This document shows positions 62,582-64,000 of a stretch of DNA of 64,000 bases, piece by piece; within the stretch, counting starts at the first letter, position 1, and each line of letters starts with the position of its first letter. Below the pieces are notes generated by a model. The model had not been told where the DNA came from. It saw nothing but the letters and a program-made list of their open reading frames with translations, and did no database searches. Position numbers and translations under genes: made by a program. The DNA is taken from assembly GCF_002813555.1 (NCBI RefSeq), contig NZ_CP025057.1:744001-808000 (forward strand), written 5' to 3'. The stretch comes from Spiroplasma floricola 23-6 (GTDB lineage Bacteria > Bacillota_I > Bacilli_A > Mycoplasmatales > Mycoplasmataceae).

Positions 62582-64000
62582 TTAAAAAATAACAAATTGA
62601 GAGCCTCCAATATTATAGTTTCTATCGAATTTAATTTTAACCTTTACTACTCCAAATAAATTTAAAATCATATAATCATAAGTTTTTAAAGATTTACTTG
62701 ATGAATATAAACTATCAACAAAAACAAAACCATCATTTAGAACTTCATTTTCTTGAAAAACAAATTTAATAGGTTTTTGTATTTCTTGATCAAACTCTTT
62801 TGTCATATTAAAAGAAAAATAGATATTTTCTTCTTTAAAAGAGTTACTTGATAAATTAAACTTATTTAAGTGCTTTTCTTTATTTTTATAATAACTATTA
62901 TTAAAGTTTAATAATGTATTGTTAACATCTCTTACACTTCTTATTTGAGTATTATTTGTAGGTTTTCAAATCTCATATTTATAAAATCATAAATCAAATA
63001 ATCATTTTCTTTGAGAATGACTTTCTTCTTCTTTTGGCATATAAAGTTCTTTGTAAACATTAAATAACTCTAAACAAAATTCACTAAGACTTTGATTATG
63101 TTCATCATTTATTCCATTAATTGAATAAGAAATAGCTAATTTAAAATCAGGTAATTCATGATTATAAAAAGACTCATCTTTTCCAATTTTTATACTAGGT
63201 CCAATAAATTCAACATATCCCATAGCTACTCCAAGATCATAGTTTTTTGTTTTTTGATATTCATAAATTTCACTTTGATTTAAAAAAGAGGTTAAAAAAC
63301 TATTTTGAGCAATTTTATAATTGCTTCTTATTTTGCTTCAATTAGCTCTATTAAATTGAGTATCTAGAAAAAATTTATTTAATTCTTCATTATTATTTAA
63401 AAGCATTTTTCTTGTCATTTCATATTCTTTTGTATTTGATAAGTCAAAACTTTTAATATCTTCATCGCTTTCATAAAAATTATTTACAATTAAATAGTTT
63501 TTATTTTCTTTTGCAAAGTTATTAGTTTTATAGATACTTTTTTTATTATAACTAATATCTATTGATGGAAATTGAGCTTTAAAATATTTATCATTAATTG
63601 TTTTTAGCAAAGAGTTATGAAAACTTTCATTTTCATTATAATATTTTTTTAATTGAGAATTTGAGTTTACATAAGCTTTAGAATCACTGCTATTGTTCTT
63701 TATATCACTTCATTTCAAATTTACATACTTTTGTGTTTCTTGTGAAATAAACATATCTTTGGCAATATTTTTATACATTACATCTCCAACTTCTTTAAAT
63801 GACTTACTATCTGTTGAAGTATATTTTAAAGTTCCTGATTTTTTAAACTTTTCTATATTATTCATTCCCATATATTGAGTTACAACTTTATAATCAACTA
63901 TTACATTTCCTATGTAACTTCCAGGAGCTATTTCTCCTGAATTAATTTGAAAATTATTGTTAAAAACCAACTCTACATGTTCAAAAACTGAACTAACTTC
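62582..64000 (-). CDS. Large unassigned protein, 3' part
   Basis: At least 472 residues in one frame; the start is beyond the window. The sequence is rich in Asn, Lys, Tyr and Phe with alternating short hydrophobic segments (for example MGYVEFIGPSIKIGKDE and DYMILNLFGVVKVKIKF), no membrane segments and no known motif. It resembles the mature part of Mollicute surface or secreted proteins, but the signal peptide would be outside the window. It ends at its own terminator. Confidence 0.6.

Noticed and set aside
786-64000. Apparent gene breaks at TGA codons throughout
   Set aside because: Frames continue in phase across the TGA codons, at positions where Trp fits (for example WDHG-type and RWGCW motifs). 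This is code 4, not decay, so the genes were kept whole.
1-64000. CRISPR arrays, tRNA or rRNA genes
   Set aside because: No regularly spaced repeats of 25-40 bases, no cloverleaf-like sequence with the usual TTCGANNC arm and no rRNA-like GC-richer blocks were seen on reading both strands.

Overview
The window reads as chromosomal DNA of a Mollicute of the Spiroplasma/Mesoplasma/Entomoplasma group. Base composition is very AT-rich. Nearly every gene stays open only if TGA is read as tryptophan, and all gene boundaries below use that code (translation table 4). Several membrane proteins carry a lipobox, sugar uptake is by PTS, and there are no cell-wall genes. No tRNA, rRNA or CRISPR array was seen. 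The species cannot be fixed from the sequence alone.

Left part (about 0.8-26 kb): a small phosphatase operon, an alpha/beta hydrolase and a GH32-like lipoprotein; then a lipoprotein/ABC-permease/ATPase operon (5.6-10.3 kb) whose upstream region carries an 18-base homopolymer in a possible promoter spacer; a coiled-coil protein with three 46-residue repeats; an S1-domain protein; a beta-glucoside-type PTS plus GH1 phospho-glycosidase operon with a divergent RpiR regulator; and a large surface/transport operon (16.7-26.1 kb) with a 1503-residue FtsX-like permease.

Middle part (26-49.5 kb) is carbohydrate metabolism: a split glucose-family PTS (separate EIIB and EIIC), DeoR and RpiR regulators, a HAD phosphatase with a sugar-phosphate/glycerol-phosphate-type MFS transporter, a second nearly identical EIIB, a PfkB kinase with an EIIBC permease, a class II aldolase, an aldo/keto reductase and a second GH1/PTS/RpiR cluster. 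A decayed paralogue of the DeoR gene lies between the EIIBC gene and the aldolase gene. Inside this metabolic region (40.8-43.4 kb) sits a compact three-gene ABC-3C-type conflict system (HNH effector, small middle component, SMC-like ATPase).

Right part (50-60.7 kb) is a defence island: a restriction-modification set with an HNH nuclease and two D12-class adenine methylases in overlapping order, then a five-gene operon, read right to left, encoding a 58-residue small protein, a DndC-like sulfur-transfer enzyme, a MORC/MutL-like GHKL ATPase, a Z1-type helicase and a PD-(D/E)XK nuclease. The probable promoter of that operon has its -35/-10 spacer made almost entirely of a 16-base homopolymer, so phase variation of the whole system is a concrete hypothesis. 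An IS3-family element lies just upstream. The last 3 kb hold small unassigned genes, a small HNH protein and the 3' part of a large unassigned gene that runs off the window.

Several intergenic stretches contain short frameshifted or stop-interrupted protein-like readings, so the region looks like one that gains and loses accessory genes.
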